A DNA stretch of 64,000 bases from Prorocentrum cordatum (lineage: Eukaryota > Sar > Dinophyceae > Prorocentrales > Prorocentraceae). The translations under genes were made by a program, and so were the position numbers. Location of the stretch: contig CAUYUJ010017968.1 in assembly GCA_963575745.1 (NCBI GenBank), positions 1-64,000 of the forward strand, in the 5' to 3' direction. Each line of letters starts with the position of its first letter. The stretch's first letter is position 1. Below, piece by piece: positions 1 to 9,569 of this stretch. Under the pieces are notes generated by a model, which did not search any database, was not told where the DNA came from, and saw only the letters and a list, made by a program, of their open reading frames with translations.

Positions 1-42
1 GAGGAGGAGGAGGAGGAGGAGGAGGAGGAGGAGAGAGAGAGT
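1..42. repeat. GAG/GA microsatellite
   Basis: Pure GAG triplets passing into GA dinucleotides at the left edge of the window. The tract probably continues outside. Confidence 0.9.
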
Positions 43-162
43 CGGACGGCGGTCGGGCAGCGGCGGGGCGCGCGGGGAGGCCCGAGGCCCGAGGGGGAGG
101 TGACTACCTACCAGACCACCCCAACCCAACCCGAAGACCCGAATTTGACCCGAATTTCGGGT

Positions 163-340
163 CTTGGGCGTGGCTTAATGGGGGGGGTCACAAATGGGGG
201 GGTCAGAAAAGGTCCCCTTTCGTGCCCCTTTCGGGCCCCTCCAGAGCCCCAGGGGGCTCGTTTAGGTACCGTTTGGGTACATTTTCGGACCACGCTCGCC
301 CCCCCCCCATTTATGACCCCCCCATTACGCGGCGCCCAAG
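163..340. mobile_element. Short inverted-repeat element, about 178 bp
   Basis: The left arm (163-200) reads TTGGGCG, then TAATGGGGGGG, then a TCA(C/T)AAATGGGGGGG block. The right arm (303-340) is its reverse complement with a few changes. The core is G/C-rich and non-coding. It is nested inside the 101-645 element. Confidence 0.55.
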
Positions 341-357
341 GGTTGGGGGGGGGGGTA

Positions 358-536
358 CTCCAGATTTCGTAATAAAAGGGAGGGGGTCTGTACCCTCCAA
401 GACAAGCCATTTCAGACCCCCCCCCCCGTGGGAGAACCCTCCAAAACATCGTCCTCAGACCCCCCCAGGCCCTCCTAGCTTGGAAAAGACACCCCCCCGA
501 AATGAGACCCCCCTCCCTTTATTACGAAATCTGGAG
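358..536 (+). mobile_element. TA-flanked MITE, copy 1
   Basis: The element begins CTCCAGATTTCGTAATAAAA and ends with the reverse complement, giving near-perfect arms of about 32 bases, and a TA dinucleotide lies on each side (356-357, 537-538). A second copy in opposite orientation lies at 1612-1792 with a matching core. Length about 180 bp, TA flanks and lack of coding fit a Tc1/mariner-type MITE. Confidence 0.8.
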
Positions 537-670
537 TACGGGTTCCATGTGTTTTTTCAACGTTCCCCGACCCCCCCCAACCGGAAATGGAGGGCAGATT
601 GAAGCCTTCGGGTTGGGTTGGGGTGGTTTGGTGGGTGGTGAGGAGGGGAGCCACGCTCCGGCCCTTGCAG

Positions 671-786
671 TCGCTCGGACGTCCATTCCCTGTGCATCTT
701 TCGGCTTCGTGCGTGCTCTTGTCTGCTCGATGCTCCAGGCTGCTCCTCCAGGGTCCTCGCCGAGAAAAATGCACACGTCCGAGCGA
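671..786. mobile_element. Short TIR element family B, copy 1
   Basis: Bounded by TCGCTCGGAC on the left and GTCCGAGCGA on the right. Inner sequence includes TGTGCAT near the left end and its partner ATGCACAC near the right. Further copies lie at 11014-11134 and 56323-56440, about 80 percent alike by eye. Confidence 0.65.
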
Positions 787-1260
787 TGCCAGGTGCCAGG
801 AAAGACAGCGTGTGCGCGCCGAAGAGCAAGTCCTGGGCTGCGCCGCCAGCACGTCGAAGCATGCCTGGGCGCATAATTATTGGCCGACCGGACATCTTGT
901 CGTGGCTCTCTGCGGCCCCCCCCCCATCGGCCAGCGTCCTGTGACCCTAACGCTGGGTGATCCCGGCGGGTTTGCAATGAGGGGTGTCGCTTGAGCTGCA
1001 GGTACGGTGAGGATATGGGATGCAGTCGGGCTGCTGAAATACGGAACGATCAATGAAGAACGAAGTCCATTCTTTGGCCCCAAACGCGCCTGCGTGTACA
1101 AGGAGGGCTAGAGGAACAGCCATGGAAGGATATATGTAAGAGGCCTCGAACCCCTTCCAAGCCCAAGCTGTTCCTTATTTCAGCGTCTTAGCTGTAAGGA
1201 ACTATTGGATCAGGAATCCGGAGTCTGGAAGCCGGCGGACCTCCAGTTGAGGCTTGGCCA
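787..1260. other. No recognisable gene
   Basis: Mixed-composition sequence. Open frames here are short, overlapping and without recognisable motifs. Confidence 0.5.
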
Positions 1261-1261
1261 T

Positions 1262-1345
1262 GGACATCACCACAGCCCTCATCAGATCAGAAATCCTCCA
1301 GGGTCCTGGGAACATTCCTACACCAACGCCCCCATCGTAGGGATG
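1262..1345 (+). repeat. Direct duplicate of the copy-2 MITE insertion site, unfilled
   Basis: The stretch around CATCAGATCAGAAATCCTCC and the following ACATTCCT...CGCCCCCA matches 1590-1609 joined to 1795-1850, that is, the sequence flanking the MITE at 1612-1792. It therefore acts as a paralogous empty site. Confidence 0.7.
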
Positions 1346-1611
1346 CAGCGCAATGCAATTCCAACGGTTGAAGGAAACACTTTGCAACAACAACGCCCGA
1401 ACTAGAAAGGATCACATTCCTCCCTCCCCCCCTAATTTCAACATTCTCAAGTATTACGTTAAAGATGCTGGGTTCAATATCTTCATTTTTCTGACCCCGC
1501 TTCTCTGGGAACGCTTGTTCGATATGAAGGCCGGGGGTCACGCGAAGTGGTTTCTCAATGCTTTTTGCGCAGTTTTCTCTCAAACGGTACCATCACAGTC
1601 TTCATCAGATA

Positions 1612-1792
1612 CTCCAGATTTCGTAATAAAAGGGAGGGGGTCTCATTTCGGGGGGGGTCTCTTCCAGGCTATCTTGGAGGGCCTGGGGGGGTCTGGGGAC
1701 GATGTTTGGGAGGGTTCTCCCACGGGGGGGGGGTCTAAAACTTCTCGTCTGGGAGGGTTGAGACCCCCTCCCTTTTATTACGAAATCTGGAG
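1612..1792 (-). mobile_element. TA-flanked MITE, copy 2 (inverted relative to copy 1)
   Basis: Same 32-base terminal inverted repeats as 358-536 and the same core read on the opposite strand; flanked by TA at 1610-1611 and 1793-1794. Removing the element plus one TA restores a sequence closely matching the duplicate at 1281-1297, which supports TA target-site duplication. Confidence 0.82.
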
Positions 1793-1849
1793 TAAGGAAT
1801 CCTCCAGGGTCTGAGGCCGCCTGGGCACATTCCTTCACAAGCGCCCCCA

Positions 1850-2207
1850 CCTGAGCATTGTTTAACCGACCCCTATCCCCATGGGCGTGGGCTGAGCCCC
1901 AATGGCCGATTCGTCCTAGACGGGGATGTAGACTGTTTTCTTCGGGTTTCGAAGTGTACATCATCCCCAACTGGGGTGTTGAAACGGTGGGGGTCTGGAT
2001 GGAAGTGGGGATGGGGATATGGGGTCGGAAGAAAAACGATGCTGACCACCGTAGAGATGCCATGCAATCCAATGTCAAACATCTTCTGGGCACATCTGGG
2101 CACAACGCGTGCTCAGCAAGAAGCATCGCGCGCCCCGTCGGCCGCTCTAACAGCCAACCCCGCGCGCCGCGCCGCCTCGAAGGGCGCCCGCGGGCACCAC
2201 GGGACGC
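1850..2207. other. No recognisable gene
   Basis: Intergenic sequence. One long minus-strand frame runs through it only because it continues from the MITE. No domain is recognisable. Confidence 0.5.
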
Positions 2208-2511
2208 GGACGAGGCGCGTTTTTGGTTCACCCTGTAAGAACGGTTTTTTGAAGGCAGATCTGCCTTCAAAAAATGGTCTACTCTGTAAGAACGGTTTTT
2301 GAAGGCAGATCTGCCTTCAAAAAGAACGGTTTTTTGAAGGCAGATCTGCCTTCAAAAAGAACGATTTTTTGAAGGCAGATCTGCCTTCAAAAAACCGTTC
2401 TTACAGAGTAGACCAGTTTTTTGAAGGCAGATCTGCCTTCAAAAAACCGTTCTTACAGAGTAGACCAGTCTTTCCTCCTTGCAGGTAGAGGACGAGGCGC
2501 GTTTTTGGTTC
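2208..2511. repeat. Cluster of five AGATCT-centred palindromes between direct repeats
   Basis: GAAGGCAGATCTGCCTTC occurs at about 2251, 2301, 2336, 2371 and 2423, each flanked by T runs and GTAAGAACGG or its complement. The cluster is bracketed by an exact 22-base direct repeat (2208-2229 and 2490-2511). The unit looks like a fold-back element that inserted into itself repeatedly. Single copies recur at 2892, 2956 (one centre mismatch) and 25572. Confidence 0.8.
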
Positions 2512-2633
2512 GCCGAGTGGGCAGACAAGCGACAGCGGTGGGTCTGGCGAGGCTGTCGCCGCGCCGTCGCCCGCTGCCGCCGGGGCGCCGCCTCGCTCTG
2601 GGCCTGGCGAGGTTTCGCCACGCGGCCGCTTCG

Positions 2634-2680
2634 TTGCCGCCTCTAGCTTGCACCACGTATACTGCACCACATAGCTGTTC
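2634..2680 (+). repeat. About 41-bp direct repeat, copy 1
   Basis: TTGCCGCCTCTAGCTTGCAC and its continuation to CACCACATA recur at 2999-3040, immediately after the palindrome at 2931-2998. Confidence 0.8.
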
Positions 2681-2682
2681 GG

Positions 2683-2735
2683 GCGAAGAGAAGTATGCAT
2701 ATGCACCGATCCTGGCCAGGACGCAACGGACGTAC
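2683..2735. repeat. Fragment of the GATCCTGGCCAGGATC palindrome family
   Basis: Contains GGGCGAAGAGAAGTATGCAT and then TGCACCGATCCTGGCCAGGA, closely matching arms of the palindromic block at 26960-27197. Confidence 0.6.
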
Positions 2736-2874
2736 GCGCCCACAACGGACGTACGCGCCCAGCTATGTACATGAACGCGGCCCCTCGATCCGCGAGACCG
2801 GCCGCGTTATACAAACATTTGCGCAATGCGTACTCTCGAAACCAGCGTGGATTCATGTACATGTACGTCCACAT

Positions 2875-2998
2875 AGTAAGAACGGTTTTTTGAAGGCAGA
2901 TCTGCCTTCACAAAATAGGAGGAAAGACTGGTCTACTCTGTAAGAACGGTTTTTTGAAGGCAAATCTGCCTTCAAAAAACCGTTCTTACAGAGTAGAC
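2875..2998. repeat. Two AGATCT-type palindromes
   Basis: The right-hand copy (2931-2998) is a 68-base near-perfect palindrome running GTCTACTCTG...CAGAGTAGAC. The left-hand copy is partial, and its right flank GAGGAAAGACTGGTCTAC is shared with 25530-25552 and, reversed, with 2460-2480. Confidence 0.8.
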
Positions 2999-3040
2999 GT
3001 TGCCGCCTCTAGCTTGCACCACGTATACTGCACCACATAT
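2999..3040 (+). repeat. About 41-bp direct repeat, copy 2
   Basis: Second copy of the 2634-2680 sequence, ending CACCACATATAGG. Confidence 0.8.
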
Positions 3041-3053
3041 AGGGGGAAAACAA

Positions 3054-3190
3054 ACCTACCTCGCTTTTGACCACCCTCGCTTCCAAGAGATACTCAACGA
3101 TGCCAAATTGCAGCCTGTACTGGTCAGGCCGCTTGACGAGGAGGCGCGTGGTATGGCTTAGTTTTGCCTGGAAGCGAAAGCGGGGTAGGT
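3054..3190. mobile_element. 137-bp TIR element family C, copy 1
   Basis: Ends ACCTACCTCGCTTT and AAAGCGGGGTAGGT are inverted repeats with one mismatch. An equal-length copy lies at 54428-54564, and similarity continues into AATTCACGCTCTGAA beyond the right end. No coding. Confidence 0.75.
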
Positions 3191-3344
3191 AATTCACGCT
3201 CTGAACATAGCTGTTACCACATAGCTAGCACCACAAAGTTCGTACATCCACAGTGCAATGACTGACTCTGGGGTCCGGGCTGGCTAACGTGTTTGTGATT
3301 GTTCATGCCGTTTCTTCTTGGGAAACAAAGCACAGGGGCTTCCG

Positions 3345-3489
3345 AAGGATAGCCGCCGAAGGCGTCGCCGCCGTCGTCGCCGTCGTCTTCGTCGCCACCG
3401 CTGCCGTCGTGTTCGTCGTCGCAGTCGTCGTCGCCGTCGTCGCCGCCGCCGCCGTCGCCAACGACCGACGTCGCCGGCGTCGTCGTCCA

Positions 3490-3536
<47 letters not shown>

Positions 3537-3553
3537 GTCGTCTGTCGTTGTCG

Positions 3554-3585
<32 letters not shown>

Positions 3586-4216
3586 GTCGCCGCCGCCAAC
3601 GGCCGCCGTCGCCGGCGGCGGCGGGCTGCGCGACCGCCTCCTCGCCGCGCGGCCGCGGCACTGGGGGCGGCCGCTGCGGGCTGCTCCCCGGGCCGCCAGA
3701 ACGCCGGGCGGACTCCTGCCGCACCTGCTCCTCGGGGGGCGGCTGTCCTCCTCCTCCTCCTCCTCCTCCTCCTCCTCCTCCTCCTCCTCCTCTCTCCTCC
3801 TCCCTCCTCCTCCTCCTCCCCCTCCTCCTCCTCCTCCTCCTCCTCCTCCTCCTCCTCATCCTTCCTCCTCCTCCGCCTCCTCCTCCTCCCTCCTCCTCCT
3901 CCTCCTCCTCCTTCTCCTGTTAGTCCTCCTCCGCTTCCTCCTCCTCCTCCTCCTCATCCCCCGTCCTCCTCCCCTGCTTTTTCCTCCTCCTCCTGGGGGG
4001 CGGGGAGGCGTGGAGGCGGTGGTCGCGCGGCGGCGCCGCCGGCGGCGGCGCCGACGACGACGCCGCCGACGCCGACGCCGACGCTGATGCTGGCGCTGGC
4101 GATGACGGCGGGCGGCGAAGAGGCGGCACGCCTCCCGCCGTTGGCGGGCGACGACGGTCGCTGGCGACGGCGACGGCGGCGGCGACGACGGCTGTGTCGG
4201 CGGCGACGACGTCGGC

Positions 4217-4254
<38 letters not shown>

Positions 4255-4312
4255 CGACGACTGTGTCGGCGACGGCGGCGACGACGACGGTGTCGGCGGC
4301 AGCGCCGCAAGG
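3345..4312. repeat. Composite trinucleotide tract: GTC/GCC, then TCC, then GAC/GGC
   Basis: About 970 bases almost wholly of triplet repeats. GTC/GCC-rich at 3360-3640, TCC-rich at 3728-3985, GAC/GGC-rich at 4018-4310. The first and third blocks are roughly complementary and could pair across the pyrimidine-rich middle. All frames stay open on both strands, so the predicted poly-Val, poly-Ser and poly-Arg peptides are not evidence of genes. Confidence 0.9.
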
Positions 4313-4570
4313 GCGGCAGGGAGGAGGGTGAGGGCGAGGATGGCTTGAGGGTGAGGTTCGAAGATCTAGATTTGCGGTCGAAGGCACGCAGGCTGCAATC
4401 ATGCACCACCAACCATGCGTGGCCAGAGCCATCCTGGGCACTGGCACAATAAGTTCGCCTTTCTGACCGAGGCCAGGAGGGTCTGTGCATTATCCTAGGT
4501 TAAGTAGTCATGGCCCTGGCCAGGCATGATGGTATATCAGAGTGAGGGGTGTCCGAGCAGCAGTCTAACT
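4313..4570. other. No recognisable gene
   Basis: Transition out of the triplet tract. No motif, repeat or RNA gene recognised. Confidence 0.5.
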
Positions 4571-4574
4571 CTAT

Positions 4575-4735
4575 CCCTGCGCGCGCGTGGCCTGCTTTTC
4601 CTGACGACCCCCCTCGCGCTCGGGTCGATCCCGTACGAAACGCAGCCGATGATGCGCGCGGGCAGCCTGCAGCCTGGAGAGCGAGACGATCACCCCGCCG
4701 ATGCCGTCGGACAAGCCGATGACCAGGATGGAAAG
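4575..4735 (-). pseudogene. Possible decayed C5 cytosine methyltransferase fragment
   Basis: On the minus strand one frame reads ILVIGLSDGIGG, like motif I (S-adenosylmethionine-binding FxGxGG-type loop) of DNA C5-methyltransferases, followed by a helix-like VIVSLSRL. A shift into the next frame continues IIGCVSYGIDPSARGVVRK, like the 'E.D..A..v' stretch that follows motif I. Frames are broken and no catalytic PCQ motif is seen. Dinoflagellate retroelements are known to have captured DNMT genes, which makes this plausible; chance similarity cannot be excluded. Confidence 0.35.
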
Positions 4736-4739
4736 GGCC

Positions 4740-6135
4740 TGGGGGCTGGGAGCCCGGGGTTGCGCGACCCCCAGCCTCGCCAGAGCGTCTCCCCCCCCAG
4801 CAACAGCTGTCCCGCCCTTTGGTGCTGTCGCCCGTCTTCCCCATAAGCGGCCGCTGCGCTCAGCTTGGCGATGGCCCCCGAACTCAGCCGCAACGATGTG
4901 CAAGTCCCCGCCTCTGCCCTCGGAGGCGCCCGAACAGATGGCCCTGGCGCCCACTCTCGCTCGCGGGTCAATCGCCAGGTCTTTGAATGTTCTACTGGCC
5001 CCCTCGCGGCGGCGATGGCGACGGGGCCCGCGCTTTCTTTTGGCGGGCTCAATGCGAAGGCGGGCGGCGAGAAAAATGCTGTCCTATCGTCGGCAATGCG
5101 CGCGTGACCCCGCGGCCATTCGGCCGCTGCGCATGCGGTACTCTCGGGGATGGACAAGACCCCCCTTTAGCAAAACGTGGTTTAGTGAAAACGACCTGAG
5201 GCCCAAACCTGGCGGGCGCAAGCCTGGAAAATAACGGCCACGGCGCCCTCTCGAAAACCGAAAACGCACAATTCACTAATCGACGTGTCACTGTTGGGGG
5301 TTCTGTCCACCCCCGATACTCGGGCAGCCGCAGCGCCAACCGGGTCTCGCGCGGCAGACCGCCGGGCGGGGCTGCTCGCCGCTTCGGTGCCCGAGCGAGG
5401 TGATGCTTCAAGGGCTCCAGGTCGGCTTGAAATCACTCTGCGAGAGCCGGCGCCCCCGCTGCATTGCCCCTCGCGCGTCCGGCGCCACTCGCCCCGCTGG
5501 ATCTCGCAGGCCGACGCGCCGCCAAGGTTCCATCCGCCGCGCGCCCAGCCACTCTGCCGCCGAAAGGGGCGCTGGAGCGAAGGGGCGGCCGTTGCGCTTC
5601 TTGGGCCCGCGGCGGCAGCGGGCGGCAACTCTGCGTGCTATCATTGTTTCTGCCTGTCGATTGCGACGCCGCGCCACGCCTCATCTGCCCCCTCCATCAA
5701 AGCTGCTTGCCGCCGACGGTTGCGTTGTCTGAGTTGAACAGGGGGCCGCTTGGAAACCTCCTTCAACTGCGCGTCAATCCTCTCGCCTCTTCATCCAAGG
5801 TTTTCTACGATGCCGAATGTTGTCGCTCGAACTGTTTGTTGCCTTCGTCGTGCGCCACGGCGGCGCGGAGGGCGACCGCTTCTCACGGAAATCGTCGTCG
5901 CGCCTCGGCGCGGGACTTCCGCGGCTCTCCTCTCCCTCGTTGTTCGGCAAAGTGCTTAGCTGCAAGTTGGTGGACGCAGTGTTCGAAACCATCGAAGATA
6001 GCATCGGGCGATTTCTAATCGACGCAGGCGCGGATCGGCAACTCCTGCAATGCGGGGCGAGCGCCCTCCAAACATTGCCCCCGTCCACGGCCCGAGCGAC
6101 TTGCCTCCATCAAGTTAACGTGGCCTCAGCGAGCA
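4740..6135. other. No recognisable gene; probably decayed retroelement
   Basis: GC-rich sequence with many overlapping short frames. A plus-strand frame at 5817-6386 (190 codons) has ordinary composition but no recognisable motif. The position between an endonuclease-like and a methyltransferase-like remnant, both on the minus strand, suggests one degraded element. Confidence 0.4.
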
Positions 6136-6139
6136 ACCT

Positions 6140-6900
6140 CCGCCGCGACCTCAGCCTCGTTGGGCACCCCGTACTTGTGGCACTGTATGCTGCACTAGAT
6201 GGGCAGGTGGTCTCGCGGAGGTGTGCCTGTGAGCGGCTGAAGATTAGTCCCCAGTTTCGGTCAAATCTGGCAGCTGCGCACGAGGGGGGCGATGCCTTGA
6301 GGGTGCATCATATAGTCGATTCGGCTGAAGCCCTTGTTGCCATAGTGGGTATCTCAGACACAAGTAATGGCACTGCCCTTGCATAGGCTGTGCAATTCAC
6401 AGCTCGCGAAGTTGGGCTCCAGCTCCACCTCGTGCGCGTTCGCGATTCGGCGCGCCCGCCACTTCTTGAGAGACGTGCTCGAAGCCACCCGTCTCGCCCG
6501 TCGCGCAGTCAATGCCTGCGTCGCGTAGATGCACGCACGAGAGCTCCTCCCAACCATCCAATCAATAGTTTGCAGATGCCGATGTTCTGTGCCGCCCTGA
6601 GGGCGGAAAATACAAACTAACTGCCAACGCGCCCATGCTCCGAAGTTTAACTGGAGCAGCGAGGGCCCGCCCAGGCGCGCCATGCGGACTCCCCCATGTT
6701 CGTTTTACCGCCGAGCTCGTCGCGCGAGGAGGCAGGCCGATGGCAACCCCACATGAATCGTCACTGCAAGGAGATGGCCGCCGTCCCGCTTCACAAGGCG
6801 CCTCCAGAACGAGTCGGCCTCCCGCGCGTCGACTGTGTACTTGTCCGTCAGCCTGGCTGCGAGCGGTCTTCGCGCCCGCGAGCTGAACAAAGTCGAAGTT
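6140..6900 (-). pseudogene. Decayed endonuclease (EEP-type) remnant of a retroelement
   Basis: Piecing minus-strand frames together gives GHLLAVTIHVG near 6760, a block of helix-like sequence, then FSRIDYMMHPQGIAPLVRS followed by RDHLPI near 6180-6340. The 'RIDY...' and terminal 'DHLP' strings resemble the last catalytic blocks of exonuclease-endonuclease-phosphatase domains of non-LTR elements. Several stops and frame changes are present, so it is not functional. The assignment is by motif memory only. Confidence 0.4.
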
Positions 6901-6904
6901 GCGG

Positions 6905-7100
6905 GACTCATCCATCATTCACCTAAGTCAGTATGAGCGGCTAGCCCAGCAGGGGTTCCACCCCAATCATCTGAGATACTGTGGAGCCACGTCGTCTCGC
7001 ACGACCTGACTGGCCGCGTCCATCTGCCTCTGCAGTATGAAGCGAGGCGCCCGAAAACTGAGAATCTCCGCGGGTGTGCGGCATGCCTGCTCATAGGGGC
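6905..7100. other. No recognisable gene
   Basis: Short intergenic stretch leading into a triplet microsatellite. Confidence 0.5.
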
Positions 7101-7118
7101 GGTCTCGAGCCCCAGCAG

Positions 7119-7245
7119 GCTACGACGACGACGACAACGACAACGACGACGATGACGACGACTACGACTGGTACTACTAATACTGCTACTACTACTACTA
7201 CAACTCCTACTCCTATCCTTATTCCTTATTAGAATATACTCCTAC
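7119..7245. repeat. GAC/TAC/TCC triplet microsatellite
   Basis: Imperfect (GAC)n passing into (TAC)n and (TCC)n. Confidence 0.85.
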
Positions 7246-7379
7246 TCCCCCCTCAGGCCGGCCATTAGGGGCCGCATCCGGGTGGTGCCATCCTAACCTG
7301 CAAAAAACAATACAAAATCAACATTTTTCTTATTTTTTCCTCTCGACATGGACGTCCTGTCGTCCACGGCGATAATCCA

Positions 7380-7500
7380 TTGCAAAAAACACCACAAAGA
7401 GCACACGCGCGCGTTCATGTCAGAATCCTACCGAACACCGTGTGTTTGCAAGCATTTCAACATAAAAACATCAAAAACCCAATGCTTTTTCACAAAAATT
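7380..7500 (+). repeat. About 120-bp direct duplication, copy 1
   Basis: Runs from TGCAAAAAACACCACAAAGA to TTTTTCACAAAAAT and recurs at 7641-7761 with only a few changes. Both copies begin a short open frame with the same residues, but no family is recognisable. Confidence 0.9.
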
Positions 7501-7640
7501 CTACAAATTTCCCGCCCGGGCTCTCTTGCTGAAATCATAGGAAAACCATAGGAATCTTAAGAATTCTGTCGAATCCAGCGATTTCACGTCATCGCGCGGT
7601 GCACTCGCGATGCTCTGTCATGCACCCAGGCCGCGAATCC

Positions 7641-7761
7641 TGTGCAAAAAATACCACAAAGAGCACACTCGCGCGTTCATGTCAGAATCCTACCGAACAC
7701 CGTGTGTTTGCAAGCATTTCAACATAAAAACATCAAAAACCCAATGCTTTTTCACAAAAAT
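7641..7761 (+). repeat. About 120-bp direct duplication, copy 2
   Basis: Near-identical to 7380-7500 with an offset of about 261 bases. The high identity implies a recent duplication or gene conversion. Confidence 0.9.
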
Positions 7762-8040
7762 GCTTTGGGGTGTCCTGTCAGACCGTCGGGCTTCCTCCGG
7801 CCACCTCTGGCTTCCTGCGGTGTACCGGGCCATTCTCGACTCGTCTGGCAATGCGTGCGCGGCATTCAACACGCGCTCGCCAGTTCCCGTCGGCAACCGC
7901 CATCGCGGCCGCATCAGCTGTACCAAACCGGCTGGCCGGTGTGACTTCGGCCCCCAGTTGTGCCAGCTTTGCTTCTTATGTTGTGGGAGGGCGGGTGGGA
8001 CTGGGCATGCCATGCTTGACTCGCTCGAGCTGGCTAGCTT

Positions 8041-8110
8041 GACTCCTACTCCTACTCCTACTGCTACTACTATTACTACTACTATTACTATTACTACTAC
8101 TATACTACTA

Positions 8111-8165
<55 letters not shown>

Positions 8166-8462
8166 GCTACTACTACTACTACGTCGACTACTACTTCTAC
8201 TGTTACTACGACGACTCCGACTACGACTACGACTACGACTACGACTACGACTACGACTACGACTCTTACTACTACTACTACTACTGCTGCTACTACTACT
8301 ACTACTACGACTACTACTACTACTCATACTAATAAGAGTAAGAATAATACTATATAATAATGTATTATAAGGCTACTACTACTACTACTACTACTACTGC
8401 TGCTACTGCTACTGCTACTGCTACTGCTACTGCTACTGCTACTACGACTGTTACTACTACTA

Positions 8463-8497
<35 letters not shown>

Positions 8498-8525
8498 ACT
8501 ACTACTACTACTACTACTGCTACGG

Positions 8526-8568
<43 letters not shown>

Positions 8569-8577
8569 GACTACTAC

Positions 8578-8618
<41 letters not shown>

Positions 8619-8619
8619 T

Positions 8620-8688
<69 letters not shown>

Positions 8689-8735
8689 GATCGCTACCAC
8701 TACGACTATTACGACAACTACTACTTTTGAAGGCA
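8041..8735. repeat. TAC/TGC triplet array of about 0.7 kb
   Basis: Mostly (TAC)n with blocks of (TGC TAC)n and (GAC TAC)n, interrupted once near 8330-8370 by an AT-rich segment. It yields stop-free poly-Tyr, poly-Thr and poly-Val frames that should be ignored. Confidence 0.92.
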
Positions 8736-8889
8736 ACACATATAATTTAGCGAGAGCTCCTTGTTGCCTTTCGTCCGACATCGTCGCTATAGTACGGTAA
8801 TTCATTATCTGTCTCTCATCTTTCCTCTTCCTCTGCTTCATTATGTACCTACCCTGCGAAGTCTGTCTCATCATCCTCGGCTCATTTTG

Positions 8890-9250
8890 CGGAGTCTCCT
8901 TCTTGGAGAGCCCTTTGGGGGCCTGAGGAATTTGTTTTAGGGTTTCCTGGGACCTTCTGGAGCCTCCTGGGCGCCTTCTGGGGTCCTTTGAAGGCTTCCT
9001 CGGATCACCCTGCTTCCAGCCGCGGTCTCCCTGAACGACTGGGTCACGATTTGGAGTGCTTCGGGGGGGACGTCTTGGGGCCATCTTGGACCGTCGTGGG
9101 GCTCTCTTCGGGCCATCTTTGGGTCCTGTTGGGCCGTCTTAGGGCATAGGGCTCTCTTGGACTGTCTGGAAGCCCTTTCGGGTAGTTTGGGGGCAATTTT
9201 CGGGCCTGCTGGGCGGTCTCGGACGCCTGGAAGACCGAAGAACACAGCAT
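8890..9250 (-). repeat. Degenerate GGCC-TCTTGG repeat block
   Basis: Loose alternation of GGGCC, TCTTGG and CTTCTGGGG every 9-20 bases. It is the same word set, reverse-complemented, as the blocks at 33830-34400, 51395-51540 and 53395-53690. Confidence 0.6.
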
Positions 9251-9526
9251 TCCCAAGATCATAGAAGATCCTTAGGGGAATTATGTTTTTTTTTCTGCTT
9301 TCAAGAAACTTCTTGGGGTAGTCTCCAAGCGTCTGGTGGGTGTCTGGCGCCTATTGGGGCCCTCGGGGGGCTGTTCGGCCGCCCTCCTGATCGATTTGGA
9401 CCCGTTGCCTAGGACCAGCAGGGGCATCCAGAAGCTCCAGAAAGCCCAGAAGACCTTCTGCAGGGGCCTCCAGGGGGCCCCCGGGGCCACAGATCCCGCA
9501 TTTCCAGTTTTCTTATATTATTTGTT

Positions 9527-9569
9527 TTGTGTGTGTGTGTGCGCGTGTGTGTGTGTGTGTGTGTGTGTG
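9527..9569. repeat. GT dinucleotide microsatellite
   Basis: (GT)n with one GCGC interruption, followed by a G run. Confidence 0.9.

Larger units (their letters stand above)
101..645. mobile_element. Outer inverted-repeat element holding two nested elements
   Basis: Bases 115-136 recur exactly as the reverse complement at 606-627, and weaker similarity extends the arms to about 60 bases (roughly 99-160 and 576-640). Between the arms lie two other inverted-repeat elements (163-340 and 358-536). The picture is a non-autonomous terminal-inverted-repeat element that received later insertions. No coding capacity is seen; overlapping open frames are incidental. Confidence 0.5.

Noticed and set aside
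3284-4490. Several long frames encoding poly-Arg, poly-Val, poly-Ser and poly-Ala
   Set aside because: They coincide exactly with triplet microsatellites and occur in all six frames. No non-repetitive coding sequence is attached.
5817-6386. 190-codon plus-strand frame of ordinary composition
   Set aside because: No motif or repeat was recognised, and it overlaps a minus-strand endonuclease-like remnant. Kept only as part of an unassigned stretch.
8100-9084. Frames encoding poly-Tyr, poly-Thr and a hydrophobic poly-Val stretch resembling a membrane protein
   Set aside because: Translation of the TAC array and its complement, not a transmembrane protein.
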